DNA from: Maribacter algicola
GTDB taxonomy: Bacteria > Bacteroidota > Bacteroidia > Flavobacteriales > Flavobacteriaceae
Length of the DNA: 64,000 nt
Assembly: GCF_003933245.1 (NCBI RefSeq)
Contig: NZ_QUSX01000002.1
Location: forward strand, 372,001-436,000
Reading direction: 5' to 3'
Below are positions 35,234 to 47,079 of the stretch, piece after piece. Both the position numbers and the translations under genes were made by a program. The stretch's first letter is position 1. Every line of letters begins with the position of its first letter. The notes beneath the pieces were generated by a model. The model made no database searches. It was not told where the DNA came from and saw only the letters and a program-made list of their open reading frames with translations.

Positions 35234-36084
35234 TCTATCGTAATGGTATTTTTATATTCCTGTACCACGGCAAAATATCCTAGAGGAAAATTGTTCGTTT
35301 GTCCAATGGATTCAAGATCTTCAGGATTCTCAACGCCAGTCACGTTAAAGATATTTCCCCTTACTGTAGCCGCCGGAGTTTGAAAGGGGCCTTGGTCCCC
35401 ACCTGCTTGAACAATAATTTGATTCATATAATTAAAGAAGGATTCATCTGCTCCCAATATACTAATGGTCATTTCTTGTCCAGGTTCAACTTCATCATAA
35501 AAGTAGGAAAACTCAAACCGCTGTCCTTGATAGAATTCATCTTCGGTAACCAGAAATTCGTTAAATCCAAAATCAAAAATGTAAAAATCGTCACGTGTAC
35601 CATTATCGATGAAACTCAATATGATCTCAGTTTCCTCACCTGTGAATAGGGTTTGCTCTCCTTGTTCCAAGGTTTCTATTTCCGAAGTGGGTACAAATCT
35701 AGTTTTGGCATAGTAACGCTCACTATTGAAATTTATAAATAGCGCCAATTGTCCCGATGTAAAAAAGGATGTACTCCTTGCGGCTTCATATATTCCCGGG
35801 GATACTTCTTCCAAGATGATGTCATTACTTTCCAAGGGATCATTCGATATAAAATCAAGATTCCTAATAATTACCTCAGCATTGGAAACAGGGTCGAGAT
35901 CCTCAAAAAATGAGCTGGTTAGGTTAAGTTTTATTTGAGCAGTGGATACAGATACCGATGTGTCCAATTTGATTATAGCATCAGCCGATAGACGCGGAGA
36001 CTCCAAGGGTAAATCGACTTCTATCACATCTTCACAGGATTGTAGAAAGGTTATGGCCAATAAGCAATAAAAAAATCTTTGCAT
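35230..36084 (-). CDS. DUF4249 family outer-membrane lipoprotein
   Basis: A 284-aa lipoprotein with a lipobox ending in Cys17 (ITFLQSCED) and a beta-rich DUF4249 domain opening IEVDLPLESPRLSADAII. The family is found almost always just downstream of a TonB-dependent receptor with a carboxypeptidase-like N-terminal domain. Here it follows such a receptor by 3 bp. It is probably the surface-exposed partner of that receptor, playing a part comparable to SusD without homology to it. Ligand unknown. Confidence 0.88.
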   Translation of the reverse strand: MQRFFYCLLAITFLQSCEDVIEVDLPLESPRLSADAIIKLDTSVSVSTAQIKLNLTSSFFEDLDPVSNAEVIIRNLDFISNDPLESNDIILEEVSPGIYEAARSTSFFTSGQLALFINFNSERYYAKTRFVPTSEIETLEQGEQTLFTGEETEIILSFIDNGTRDDFYIFDFGFNEFLVTEDEFYQGQRFEFSYFYDEVEPGQEMTISILGADESFFNYMNQIIVQAGGDQGPFQTPAATVRGNIFNVTGVENPEDLESIGQTNNFPLGYFAVVQEYKNTITIE

Positions 36085-36087
36085 TAC

Positions 36088-38478
36088 TTATAGTTTAAAA
36101 TTATAGGTTACTGCGGGAACGATTCCGAAGATAGAAGTTCTAACCGCTTCGTTTGCCCCAGTATCGTCATTTCTTCTGAAATTGATGGAAGCGGCATTTC
36201 TTCTGTTGTAAACGTTGTAAATACTAAAAACCCATTCCCCTTTTATTTTTCTGTTTTTGTTCTTTCTTGGGGTGAGACTCGCTGAAATATCCAATCGGTT
36301 ATAATCAGGCAATCGCTGCTCATTTCTTTGTCCATAATAAGGTACCGTGAGTCCTTGAAACTCAAATTGCCCCACTGGATAATTGGTAGGTTGTCCCGTT
36401 TGGTAGACAAAATTGGTGTTAAAGCTCCATTTGTCGTTTAAATCATAACTTGCAAATAAGGAAATATCGTGCGTCTTATCAAATGGGGTATTGTACCATT
36501 TTCCATTATTAATACCTGTCTCTACAGTATTTGTTCCGCTTATAGACCTACCAGGAGTTCGCTGTTCTGATTTGGATAGGGTATAGGATAACCATCCCTG
36601 AAATTTACCTTCATTTTTTCGGAATAAAAGTTCAAGTCCGTAGGCCCTTGCTTCTCCATTTAAAATAACCTGCTCTATTGAATTGTTGGCAATTAGGTTA
36701 GCCCCATCAATGTAGTCAATTCTATTTTGCACATCTTTATAAAAGACTTCGGTTTCCAGACTATAGTCATCGTTTTTGAAGCTTTTGAAATAGCCCAATG
36801 CGTATTGGTCCAGTAATTGGGGTTTTACAAATGGACCGCTGGGTGTCCAAACATCCAAAGGAGTAGGGGAGGCGGTATTTGATAAAAGGTGCAAATATTG
36901 GGCTAAACGTGTGTAGCTCGTTTTTATGGAGCTATCCTCCGTTAAGGTATAGGACATTGATACTCTAGGTTCCCAATTTGTGAATTTTGCTAGACTTTCA
37001 TTTCTCCCGGGTGTGGCAACCGAAATAGGGTCCGCTTCCTGATAAATGGATAAAAGTGGATCAAAATTTACCGGGTTATTATTTGCATAAACATTAATTT
37101 CATCTTGCCCCAATCGATTAAAATAGCTGAATCTAAGTCCATAACCCAAGCTAAGATTATCCGTTAACCGATGTTCTAAATCCACATAGGCCGCAAATTC
37201 ATTAGCATATTTTTGAATTAATTGTTCCTCTAGAATCCCTGAGTTCTCATTACTGGGTTCTATTTTACCGGGATTGAATTGGTAGTATATATTATTCAAG
37301 CCATAATTGACCTGTAATTTGTCGTTCAGGTAATGTTTTAGGTCATATTTCACATTGAAATTCCGGATGCCGGAGTTCCAATTGAAGCCCACAAAGTCCA
37401 ACTTTAACCCATAGTAGTAATCGGAATAAATCAAGGAGAGGTTGGAGAATAACTTATCCGAAAAAAGATGGTTCCATCTAAAGTTACCTACCGCATTTCC
37501 GTAGGTATTTACGAAGCTATCGCTAATGCCAAATACATCCCTACCGAAATATCCGGAAAGAAGGATATTGTTATTTTCATTTATTCTGTAATTGAGTTTG
37601 GTATTCAAATCATAGAAATAGGCCGTATTGTCCAAATCGAACAAGGGAAGGAACAAATGGGCATACGAAGCCCTTCCTCCAATGAGAAATGCGGCTTTGT
37701 CCTTTATAATGGGACCCTCCAAAAGCAGCCGACTCGCCACGGCACCGATCCCGCCGTTCATTTTAAATTCCTTGCTATTCCCTTCTTTTTGGAAAATATC
37801 CAAAACAGATGATACCCTGCCGCCATACCTGGCGGGAATACCTCCTTTGTACAATTTGATATCCTTAATGGCGTCTGGGTTGAACACAGAAAAAAAGCCG
37901 AATAGGTGGGAAGAATTAAAAATGATCGCTTCATCCAAAAGAATCAAATTTTGGTCGACCGAACCTCCCCTAACATTAAAACCCGATGCACCTTCGCCAG
38001 CATTGGTGACTCCTGGCAACAACAAAATGGACTTTATCACATCGGCTTCTCCAAGGATTACGGGGATTTTTTTTATCGTTCCAACAGTAAGCGTATTTAC
38101 GCTCATTTGAGGTTTTCTAATATCCAATTTTTCGGAGTTTTCAGTAACTACAACTTCTTGAAGCTGCTCCGCTTCCTCTGAAAGCTGAAAATCCATTTTC
38201 AAATCCTTTTCCAAGGAAATGTCCTCAACAATATCACTAAATCCCAAATAGCTTATTACCACTTGGTATTTCCCTTTGGGTAAGGTGATGGAGTAAAAGC
38301 CATATTCGTTCGTAGTAACGCCACTTCCCAAGCTTGGAAAGGCTATTGTAACACCAATTAAGGTCTCGTTGCTGGAATCCTCCGTAATTACGCCGCTCAA
38401 GGTGAATTTTTCCTGTGCGGAAACACATATGATAAAGCAAGAACAAAGAAACAGAAATAGCCAAAGAGGCTTGTTCAT
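36088..38478 (-). CDS. TonB-dependent receptor with CarboxypepD_reg-like N-terminal domain
   Basis: An outer-membrane receptor of about 796 aa. The order is signal peptide (MNKPLWLFLFLCSCFIICVSA), carboxypeptidase-like regulatory domain (about 22-105), plug domain with IPVILGEADVIKSILLLPGVTNAGEGASGFNVRGG, then a barrel of about 22 strands ending AVTYNFKL. It takes up a ligand using energy from TonB. Start set at ATG 38478, because a TAnnTTTG element overlaps the alternative ATG at 38493. It is co-transcribed with a DUF4249 lipoprotein and a DUF6095 membrane protein. The ligand is unknown; no enzyme for sugar or metal use lies in the operon. Confidence 0.93.
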   Translation of the reverse strand: MNKPLWLFLFLCSCFIICVSAQEKFTLSGVITEDSSNETLIGVTIAFPSLGSGVTTNEYGFYSITLPKGKYQVVISYLGFSDIVEDISLEKDLKMDFQLSEEAEQLQEVVVTENSEKLDIRKPQMSVNTLTVGTIKKIPVILGEADVIKSILLLPGVTNAGEGASGFNVRGGSVDQNLILLDEAIIFNSSHLFGFFSVFNPDAIKDIKLYKGGIPARYGGRVSSVLDIFQKEGNSKEFKMNGGIGAVASRLLLEGPIIKDKAAFLIGGRASYAHLFLPLFDLDNTAYFYDLNTKLNYRINENNNILLSGYFGRDVFGISDSFVNTYGNAVGNFRWNHLFSDKLFSNLSLIYSDYYYGLKLDFVGFNWNSGIRNFNVKYDLKHYLNDKLQVNYGLNNIYYQFNPGKIEPSNENSGILEEQLIQKYANEFAAYVDLEHRLTDNLSLGYGLRFSYFNRLGQDEINVYANNNPVNFDPLLSIYQEADPISVATPGRNESLAKFTNWEPRVSMSYTLTEDSSIKTSYTRLAQYLHLLSNTASPTPLDVWTPSGPFVKPQLLDQYALGYFKSFKNDDYSLETEVFYKDVQNRIDYIDGANLIANNSIEQVILNGEARAYGLELLFRKNEGKFQGWLSYTLSKSEQRTPGRSISGTNTVETGINNGKWYNTPFDKTHDISLFASYDLNDKWSFNTNFVYQTGQPTNYPVGQFEFQGLTVPYYGQRNEQRLPDYNRLDISASLTPRKNKNRKIKGEWVFSIYNVYNRRNAASINFRRNDDTGANEAVRTSIFGIVPAVTYNFKL

Positions 38479-38490
38479 AGAAGTTTTTTC

Positions 38491-38498
38491 CAAAAATA
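38491..38498 (-). promoter_or_regulatory. Promoter (-33/-7) for the TonB receptor operon
   Basis: TATTTTTG at 38491-38498 on the minus strand has a TTG 16 nt further upstream (38515-38517), close to the Bacteroidota -33/-7 layout. Transcription would start just before the ATG at 38478. Confidence 0.6.
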
Positions 38499-38701
38499 AC
38501 TAGAATTACGTAACCAATTTGAAGGTTAACTATATTTTATACAATTTCTGGCTTTAGGCATGGGTCAAAATTTACAAAGTTCATTTGTGTTCGTACCTCC
38601 ATTTAAGTTTATTAATGTTTCAAGTATTTCTCTACAATAATCATAAGAAGGGGGATAGAAAGAATCAATAATAAAATTTTTATTTGAATGTATATTACAC
38701 T

Positions 38702-38729
38702 AAAAAAAGCCTCCACTTTGGAGGCTTTT
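38702..38729. terminator. Bidirectional-type terminator after icd
   Basis: aagcctcca (38707-38715) pairs perfectly with tggaggctt (38719-38727) around ctt, with A-run and T-run on either side. It follows the icd stop on the minus strand. Confidence 0.87.
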
Positions 38730-38748
38730 GAACAGTTTAACATGGAAC

Positions 38749-41561
<2,813 letters not shown>

Positions 41562-41566
<5 letters not shown>

Positions 41567-41596
41567 AACACCGAGATAAATTCGGTGTTTTTTTTA
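41562..41596. terminator. Intrinsic terminator after rplS
   Basis: aacaccga (41567-41574) pairs with tcggtgtt (41582-41589) around a 7-nt loop, with seven A before it and a long T-run after it. It ends the rplS transcript on the minus strand. Confidence 0.87.
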
Positions 41597-41615
41597 TGTG
41601 ATTTAAAAGTAAAAA

Positions 41616-41966
41616 CTAAGATCTTACCTCTTTAATTCTTGCTTTTTTACCTGTCAAACCTCTAAAGTAGTAAATACGTGATCTACGAACTTTACCTTTT
41701 TTGTTAACCTCGATTTTTTGTAGAGCAGGTAAATTGATTGGGAAAATTCTTTCCACACCAACCGTTCCGGACATTTTACGAATTGTAAATGTTTCTGTAG
41801 CTCCGGTTCCCCTTCTTTGAATTACCACTCCCTTAAAAAACTGGGTACGTGTTTTTTCACCTTCCTTAATTTCGTAATACACCGTAATAGTATCACCCGC
41901 TGAAAATTTTGGAAACTCCTTTTTTGTTACAAACTCGTCCTGTACAAACTTTATTAATGATTCCAT
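41616..41966 (-). CDS. rplS: 50S ribosomal protein L19
   Basis: A 116-aa ribosomal protein near the subunit interface. Diagnostic blocks are FSAGDTITVYYEIKEGEKTRTQFFKGVVIQRRG, FTIRKMSGTVGVERIFPINLP and the C-terminal RRSRIYYFRGLTGKKARIKE. It lies downstream of trmD with a gap of about 130 bp that holds a promoter-like element, so it may be transcribed both with trmD and alone. The usual rpsP-rimM-trmD-rplS cluster is incomplete here, since rpsP and rimM are absent. Confidence 0.97.
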   Translation of the reverse strand: MESLIKFVQDEFVTKKEFPKFSAGDTITVYYEIKEGEKTRTQFFKGVVIQRRGTGATETFTIRKMSGTVGVERIFPINLPALQKIEVNKKGKVRRSRIYYFRGLTGKKARIKEVRS

Positions 41967-42037
41967 TTTAATCTTACTATTGGAATTAAATCAAATCAAC
42001 TTTCACGATTTTCGTCAGAGGTTGAATTAACAGGGTG

Positions 42038-42045
42038 CAAAAATA
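42038..42045 (-). promoter_or_regulatory. Bacteroidota -7 promoter element for rplS
   Basis: TATTTTTG on the minus strand is followed by CACC and would give a leader of about 65 nt ahead of the rplS ATG at 41966. Confidence 0.5.
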
Positions 42046-42098
42046 CTTCGAAAATTAACATCTACAAATATTTTAATCTTTTTATTTTACTTGATCCT

Positions 42099-42773
42099 CT
42101 ATTGCAAAAGATCAGGCCTTAATTTCTCCGTTCGTTCGAGAGCTTTTTCCTCCCGCCATTGCTCTATTTTTCCAAAATTTCCGCTTAATAGAATTTCTGG
42201 GACTTTTACTCCTTTGTATTCCGCTGGTCTTGTGTACACGGGAGGAGCCAATAAACCGTCTTGAAAACTATCCGTCAGGGCCGATGTTTCATCATTAAGT
42301 ACGCCTGGGAGCAGTCTAATTATAGTATCGCAAAGGACTGCAGCCCCTAATTCCCCACCGGATAATACATAATCGCCAATGGATATTTCCTTGGTTATCA
42401 ACAAATCCCGTACGCGTTGATCTACTCCTTTATAATGTCCGCAAAGAATTATTATATTTTCAAGTAGGGAGAGACTATTCGCCATTTTCTGATTAAGTGT
42501 ACTTCCATCCGGAGTCATATAAATGACCTCATCATAGTTCCTTTGCGATTTTAGCTGGGAAATACATTTATCTATAGGCTCTATCATCATAACCATTCCG
42601 GCCCCTCCTCCAAATTGATAATCATCTACTTGATTGTAACTATTGTCCGTATAGTCCCTTAAATTATGAAGGTGTACTTCTACCAAACCTTTATCAATGG
42701 CTCTTTTTAAAATAGATGCCTCGAACGGACTTTTAAGCAATTCCGGCAAAACGGTAATGATATCAATTCGCAT
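42099..42773 (-). CDS. trmD: tRNA (guanine37-N1)-methyltransferase
   Basis: A 224-aa SPOUT enzyme that methylates G37 next to the anticodon and prevents +1 frameshifts. Family signatures are [38 protein letters not shown], the knot region [12 protein letters not shown] and [16 protein letters not shown], and a C-terminal PEYKG-like [14 protein letters not shown]. Complete. A GNAT gene lies 13 bp upstream and rplS downstream on the same strand. Confidence 0.97.
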   Translation of the reverse strand: MRIDIITVLPELLKSPFEASILKRAIDKGLVEVHLHNLRDYTDNSYNQVDDYQFGGGAGMVMMIEPIDKCISQLKSQRNYDEVIYMTPDGSTLNQKMANSLSLLENIIILCGHYKGVDQRVRDLLITKEISIGDYVLSGGELGAAVLCDTIIRLLPGVLNDETSALTDSFQDGLLAPPVYTRPAEYKGVKVPEILLSGNFGKIEQWREEKALERTEKLRPDLLQ

Positions 42774-42786
42774 TGGAACAACTGAT

Positions 42787-43227
42787 TTATTTCGCGGGCC
42801 AAAAGTAGTGAAAACAGTGCGAATCCCTCGTCCAACCCAATTTTTCGTATAGTTTTTGTGCGGGATTGTCTGTTGCGGTCTCTAAAGCCAAGCCTTTGTA
42901 TTGGTTTTTTCTACAGTATTCTTGGGCATTTTTTAAAAGAGAGCTGCCAACACCTAAATTCCTATAATTTCGGTTTACATAAATATCGTTCAGAATGAGG
43001 GTCGATTCAAGGGATACCGATGAAAATGAAAAATAAAGTTGTAAAAACCCGACTGGTATATACTCTTTAAAAGCAACAAATATGATGGATTCCTTGTGTT
43101 GAAATCGTGCTTCTAAAAAAACTTTCGCCCTATTCAAATCAGATGCTTGACCATAGAAAACCCTATATTGATCAAATAATGGAACTATAAGTTCCAAATC
43201 TGTGATATGGGCCTGTCTTACAATCAT
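42787..43227 (-). CDS. GNAT family N-acetyltransferase
   Basis: A 146-aa acetyltransferase of the Gcn5 fold. The acetyl-CoA binding loop is in [23 protein letters not shown] (the R/Q-x-x-G-x-G/A region). The C-terminal motif B is in [24 protein letters not shown]. The N-terminal part ([20 protein letters not shown]) resembles small-molecule or amino-acid acetyltransferases. Substrate unknown. It is 13 bp upstream of trmD and probably shares its transcript. Confidence 0.9.
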   Translation of the reverse strand: MIVRQAHITDLELIVPLFDQYRVFYGQASDLNRAKVFLEARFQHKESIIFVAFKEYIPVGFLQLYFSFSSVSLESTLILNDIYVNRNYRNLGVGSSLLKNAQEYCRKNQYKGLALETATDNPAQKLYEKLGWTRDSHCFHYFWPAK

Positions 43228-43230
43228 TAT

Positions 43231-43260
43231 TAAAAAAAGCTCCCAAATGGGAGCTTAAAA
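43231..43260. terminator. Intrinsic terminator after the coiled-coil membrane protein
   Basis: aagctccc (43237-43244) pairs with gggagctt (43249-43256) with a 4-nt aaat loop and a flanking A-run that becomes the T-run on the minus strand. Confidence 0.82.
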
Positions 43261-43881
43261 TTATTTCGCTTTCTTTTGTTTATTGAGCTCGTCCTGTAGC
43301 TTTCTACTAATTTTCTGTTCGCGTTCCAAAGCCCGTCTTCTATGATCCTCATATTCAACTTCCAATTCGGCAAGGTTCTGCTTGGCTTCTTGGGTCAGGA
43401 TATTACTGCTTCTAAATTTATAAACAAACAAACCCAATAAGATAAACAGACCAGCAATAATGGTCCACAATATAATATTATAAGTCCCTTTGGATACTGA
43501 GAGGCCTAAAAAGGACATACTATCCTTTTCCTCCGTAACTGCGGCTAAATTCGTTGTGGTTTCCTCAAGTTTTTTGTTTATAGAGCTAATGGTTGTTTCA
43601 TGCTCCGAAATCGTAGAATTAAGTTCAGCTATTCTTTTGTTAAAGGCTTTTAAGGAGTCAAGGACGTTTTCCCGTAATTTGTAGAGGTTTGTTTCCCTAA
43701 CTACTTCATAACGTACTCCATCTGCACGGTAATTTCCGGACTTTTTGGTGACATATTCAAATTGACTTCCAATAGGACCACTGTCCAGGGATAGAGATTC
43801 ATCATCTTCTGAATCCTGTGCAAAACTTACACTGGCAGTAAGTAGGACCGCCAGAAAAAATAATAACCTTGAAATTTTCAT
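43261..43881 (-). CDS. Exported coiled-coil protein with one membrane helix, unknown function
   Basis: A 206-aa protein with a cleavable signal peptide (SVSFAQ near 22). An acidic stretch and a YVTKKSGNYRADGVRYEVVRETNLYKL block follow, then a coiled coil (about 75-120), a membrane segment (about 134-154) and a second charged coiled coil to the C-terminus. No enzymatic motif is present. Orthologues near trmD are often labelled tRNA (guanine-N1)-methyltransferase by transfer of the neighbour's name; the sequence does not support that. Probably a cell-envelope spanning or scaffolding protein. Confidence 0.72.
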   Translation of the reverse strand: MKISRLLFFLAVLLTASVSFAQDSEDDESLSLDSGPIGSQFEYVTKKSGNYRADGVRYEVVRETNLYKLRENVLDSLKAFNKRIAELNSTISEHETTISSINKKLEETTTNLAAVTEEKDSMSFLGLSVSKGTYNIILWTIIAGLFILLGLFVYKFRSSNILTQEAKQNLAELEVEYEDHRRRALEREQKISRKLQDELNKQKKAK

Positions 43882-44014
43882 TCGTATTTAAATTTCCGTT
43901 AAAAACTGATTTAGAGAAGACTAAAGTAATTTAATAAAATCAAATGATGTAAAACCTCAGTCTTTAATTAATAGGTACGTAAAATCTTTCGAAAAGGATG
44001 TTTTGTACCGTTGT

Positions 44015-45463
44015 TTAATAATAGGTATAACGTCTTACTTTGGCAATATATTTTGCAAGTCGCATTACCTGTTGGGAATATCCAAATTCGTTATCATACC
44101 AAATATACAGTACCAAATTCTTGCCATTGTCAGAAACGATTGTGGCCTCACTATCGTAAACGGCGGGTGCAACAGATCCCACAATGTCCGATGAGACCAA
44201 TTCCTTGCTTAGGCTATATTTTATTTGCTCCACCAAGTCGCCCTCGAGCGCGTATTTTTTTACAATGGTATTAATGCCTTCCAAAGAAGTCTTGTTTTTG
44301 ATATCTAGATTAAGAATTGCCAAAGACCCGTTGGGGACAGGGACCCTAATTGCATTGGAAGTCAACTTGCCCTTTAGGTTGGGCAGGGCCTTAGTCACTG
44401 CTTGGCCAGCACCAGTTTCCGTAATAACCATATTCAGTGCCGCAGCCCTCCCTCGGCGATATTTATCATGCATATTATCCACAAGGTTTTGGTCGTTCGT
44501 ATAGGCATGTATGGTTTCCAAATGTCCTTTTTTTATACCAATGGAATCGTCAATGACCTTTAGTATGGGAGTAATTGCGTTTGTTGTGCAGGAAGCTGCG
44601 GAAAATATATGAGTCGTATCTGGGTCATAGTCCAAATGGTTTACCCCGTGTACTATATTTGGTATCTCTTTGCCAGGTGCTGTTAAAAGTACCTTGGAAA
44701 CACCTTGGGCCCTTAAATGTCTGGATAACTGGGTCTGATCCCTATAGGCCCCGGTATTATCAATTACAAGGGCATCGGATATTTCATATTGGGTGTAGTC
44801 TATTTCCTCTGGGACTTTGGCGCTAATTATTTGAACAGTTGTGCCATTGATCAAGAGGGTGTTGTCCTTGGCATTTACGGTAACCGTTCCCGTGAAATTA
44901 CCATGAACGGAATCCGTTCTCAAAAGACTGGCTCTTTTTTCCAATATGTCTTCATCTAGGACCCCTCGTACAACAATGGCCCGCAATCGCATTTGATTGC
45001 CTTTTCCCGTTTTAGACATGAGTTCTCTTGCCAATAACCGACCAATTCTACCAAAACCATACAGAATGACATCCTTTGGTTTAATGCTTTTATAATCCGT
45101 TGCCGATTTAAGTTTATCGATAACAAAGGCTTTCACGTTATTAAAATTGTTATCATCGGAATGGTATTCATAGGTCAATTTACCTATATCCAATTTGGCC
45201 GGTGGCAACTTTAGGTCATTGATGGCTCTAAGGATTTCAACGGAATCAAATATGGAAATGGGCTTTTGCACAAACTCGCCGGCATACTCGTGCAACCGAA
45301 TTATATCGCTTACATTTCGATCTATTAACGGGTTTTTAAATAGGACAATTTCTATGGACCTATCATACCATAAGTCGCTGATAATCTTTATAAACTCCGT
45401 CGTGGCCTTTCTTCTATCAGCTTGGAAAGCCAGTTCTTTTTCAAAGGATATTTTACGAGACAT
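44015..45463 (-). CDS. Long-form glyceraldehyde-3-phosphate dehydrogenase
   Basis: A 482-aa GAPDH family enzyme. The first 130 residues are an extra N-terminal helical region absent from the usual 330-aa enzyme. The standard fold follows, with GFGRIG at 136-141, the catalytic Cys292 in SAASCTTN and the C-terminal WYDNEFGYSQQVMRL. At the end of the second beta strand the NAD-selecting Asp of classical GAPDH is missing and the sequence reads AIVVRGV. This suggests NADP(H) use or relaxed cofactor choice, and a gluconeogenic role is possible. Both points are inference. A promoter lies just upstream; no other glycolytic gene is nearby. Confidence 0.93.
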   Translation of the reverse strand: MSRKISFEKELAFQADRRKATTEFIKIISDLWYDRSIEIVLFKNPLIDRNVSDIIRLHEYAGEFVQKPISIFDSVEILRAINDLKLPPAKLDIGKLTYEYHSDDNNFNNVKAFVIDKLKSATDYKSIKPKDVILYGFGRIGRLLARELMSKTGKGNQMRLRAIVVRGVLDEDILEKRASLLRTDSVHGNFTGTVTVNAKDNTLLINGTTVQIISAKVPEEIDYTQYEISDALVIDNTGAYRDQTQLSRHLRAQGVSKVLLTAPGKEIPNIVHGVNHLDYDPDTTHIFSAASCTTNAITPILKVIDDSIGIKKGHLETIHAYTNDQNLVDNMHDKYRRGRAAALNMVITETGAGQAVTKALPNLKGKLTSNAIRVPVPNGSLAILNLDIKNKTSLEGINTIVKKYALEGDLVEQIKYSLSKELVSSDIVGSVAPAVYDSEATIVSDNGKNLVLYIWYDNEFGYSQQVMRLAKYIAKVRRYTYY

Positions 45464-45488
45464 ATTGGTTTGTTGTTATATAAGATCT

Positions 45489-45521
45489 CAAAATTATGCC
45501 TTTTGTGAAGATTTGTAACAA
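45489..45521 (-). promoter_or_regulatory. Promoter (-33/-7) for the long GAPDH gene
   Basis: The -7 element TAATTTTG (45489-45496, minus strand) is preceded 22 nt upstream by TTG (45519-45521), matching the Bacteroidota layout. It lies 26 nt before the ATG at 45463. Confidence 0.6.
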
Positions 45522-45530
45522 CTATAAATG

Positions 45531-45562
45531 AAAAAAGCATCCATTTAGGGTGGATGCTTTCC
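45531..45562. terminator. Intrinsic terminator after the HtrA gene
   Basis: aaagcatcca (45534-45543) pairs perfectly with tggatgcttt (45551-45560) around a 7-nt loop, with A-run becoming T-run on the minus strand. It ends the HtrA transcript. Confidence 0.85.
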
Positions 45563-45578
45563 AAACTTTAAATTTGAG

Positions 45579-46976
45579 TTATTGAAAAATTAAGCGTTCT
45601 CTTTCGCCTTTTTCATTAAGCATGGTGATAATAGTTTTTCCATACCTAGAAATGGCGCCAAAGGCCGTGTCCGCATCCGAAATATCCTTAATATCCTTTT
45701 CATCTACTTTAACGATGACCTTGCCTTCTAGCCCATAGCCCCGGTAACGCTCCGGTACTCCTGTAATTTTCACCCCGTTTTTTGTTCTAAATCTCTTTTG
45801 ATCGTCCTTGGTCAGATTCTTTACTTCCATTCCCATAGCAGGTACTATCAATAATTGCCTTTCCTTTAAAATCACGGGTATGGTCAATAGTTCTTGATTT
45901 CTTTCAACGGTAACATTAATAGTATCATTGGGCCTTTTGGTACCCAAATAGCCTGTAAGGTCCGGATACTTGTGTATGTCTATTTGATCGACCTTTTTAA
46001 TGATATCGCCCAATTCCAATCCTGCATCATCAGCACCGGATTCTTCCTCTATGCTTTCAATATATACCCCATCTATGTTATTTATGCCTCTTTCTATGGC
46101 ATCCCGCGTATCCACGGGGGCAGGACTTATACCCATAAACGCCTTTCTAACGTTTCCATATTCCATGATATCGTTCACGACTTTCTTTGCGATATTGCTG
46201 GGTACCGCAAAGGAATACCCCACGTAAGATCCTGTTTGCGACGATATGGCCGTATTAATGCCAATCAAATCTCCGTTGGTATTTACCAAAGCACCTCCGG
46301 AGTTTCCTGGATTTACAGCGGCATCTGTCTGAATGAAGGATTGATTGGAACGGGTGTCCAAACTTCTGGCCTTGGCACTTACGATTCCCGCAGTGACTGT
46401 AGATGTCAAATTAAACGGATTTCCAACGGCCAATACCCATTCCCCAATTTTTGTATTATCAGAATCTCCAAAGGCCAAGTAAGGTAGTTTGTCCTCCGTG
46501 TTTATTTTGATTAGGGCAATGTCCGAGTTTGGATCGGTACCCACCAATTCCGCTTCAAAGGTCTGGTTGTTGTTCAAGGTTACCTGTAGCTGCGTTGCGT
46601 TGGCTATAACATGATTGTTGGTCACTATGTAACCATCTTGGGATATAATGACCCCGGATCCTGTTCCCACTTGGGGGGTTACGGTACCTCCGGATCCGTA
46701 AAAAAAATCGAAGACACTACTTCTTCGAGCGCTTAAAGTAAGGTTTTTTACGTGGACAACGGAATTTACGGTACGTTCGGCAGCATTTGTGAAATCAACT
46801 TCATTTATTCCAGAGCCTAAAGCCGAAGTTGGCGAATAATTAGTGCTAAAAATGGGTTGTGAATCATTGGAAGTTACAATGGCGTAGTTGGGTTTCTCAA
46901 AGAAAAACTTGTAGGCACCTAATGTTATGACACCGGCAAAGATGGAAACGAGTAAAAGTCCTCCAATTCTCTTCAT
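45579..46976 (-). CDS. HtrA/DegP-type periplasmic serine protease
   Basis: A 465-aa protease/chaperone of the Deg family, anchored or exported by an N-terminal hydrophobic segment (about 5-25). The catalytic triad is His122 in NNHVIA, Asp152 in NSDIAL and Ser226 in GNSGGAL. Two PDZ domains follow (about 275-360 and 380-460). The first, with GVYIESIEEESGADDAGLELGDIIKKVDQ, is canonical. It degrades or refolds damaged envelope proteins. It is upstream of the long GAPDH gene on the same strand but separated from it by a terminator. Confidence 0.95.
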   Translation of the reverse strand: MKRIGGLLLVSIFAGVITLGAYKFFFEKPNYAIVTSNDSQPIFSTNYSPTSALGSGINEVDFTNAAERTVNSVVHVKNLTLSARRSSVFDFFYGSGGTVTPQVGTGSGVIISQDGYIVTNNHVIANATQLQVTLNNNQTFEAELVGTDPNSDIALIKINTEDKLPYLAFGDSDNTKIGEWVLAVGNPFNLTSTVTAGIVSAKARSLDTRSNQSFIQTDAAVNPGNSGGALVNTNGDLIGINTAISSQTGSYVGYSFAVPSNIAKKVVNDIMEYGNVRKAFMGISPAPVDTRDAIERGINNIDGVYIESIEEESGADDAGLELGDIIKKVDQIDIHKYPDLTGYLGTKRPNDTINVTVERNQELLTIPVILKERQLLIVPAMGMEVKNLTKDDQKRFRTKNGVKITGVPERYRGYGLEGKVIVKVDEKDIKDISDADTAFGAISRYGKTIITMLNEKGERERLIFQ

Positions 46977-47079
46977 AATCTATACTGTTTTAACCTTTTA
47001 AGGGTAAAATTACATCATTTCCATTTTTTTGGTAATGGTTTAACGACTTTTTAACTGCAAGGATGCCTCAATTTAATCC

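Noticed and set aside
37628..38110. 160-codon plus-strand frame inside the TonB receptor gene
   Set aside because: Fully antisense to the plug and barrel of a well-supported receptor; no family similarity.
42800..42807. TAnnTTTG-like element ahead of trmD
   Set aside because: It lies inside the 3' end of the GNAT coding sequence, and the two genes are only 13 bp apart, so co-transcription is simpler.
43261..43881. tRNA (guanine-N1)-methyltransferase label for the coiled-coil protein
   Set aside because: It has a signal peptide, coiled coils and a membrane helix, with no SPOUT knot. The true TrmD is at 42099-42773.
44475..44483. Perfect DnaA box TTATCCACA
   Set aside because: A single copy inside the GAPDH coding sequence (it encodes part of VDNM on the other strand), far from any cluster. 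Expected by chance.
45894..46487. 197-codon plus-strand frame inside the HtrA gene
   Set aside because: Antisense to the protease and PDZ domains; composition and lack of motifs mark it as a shadow frame.
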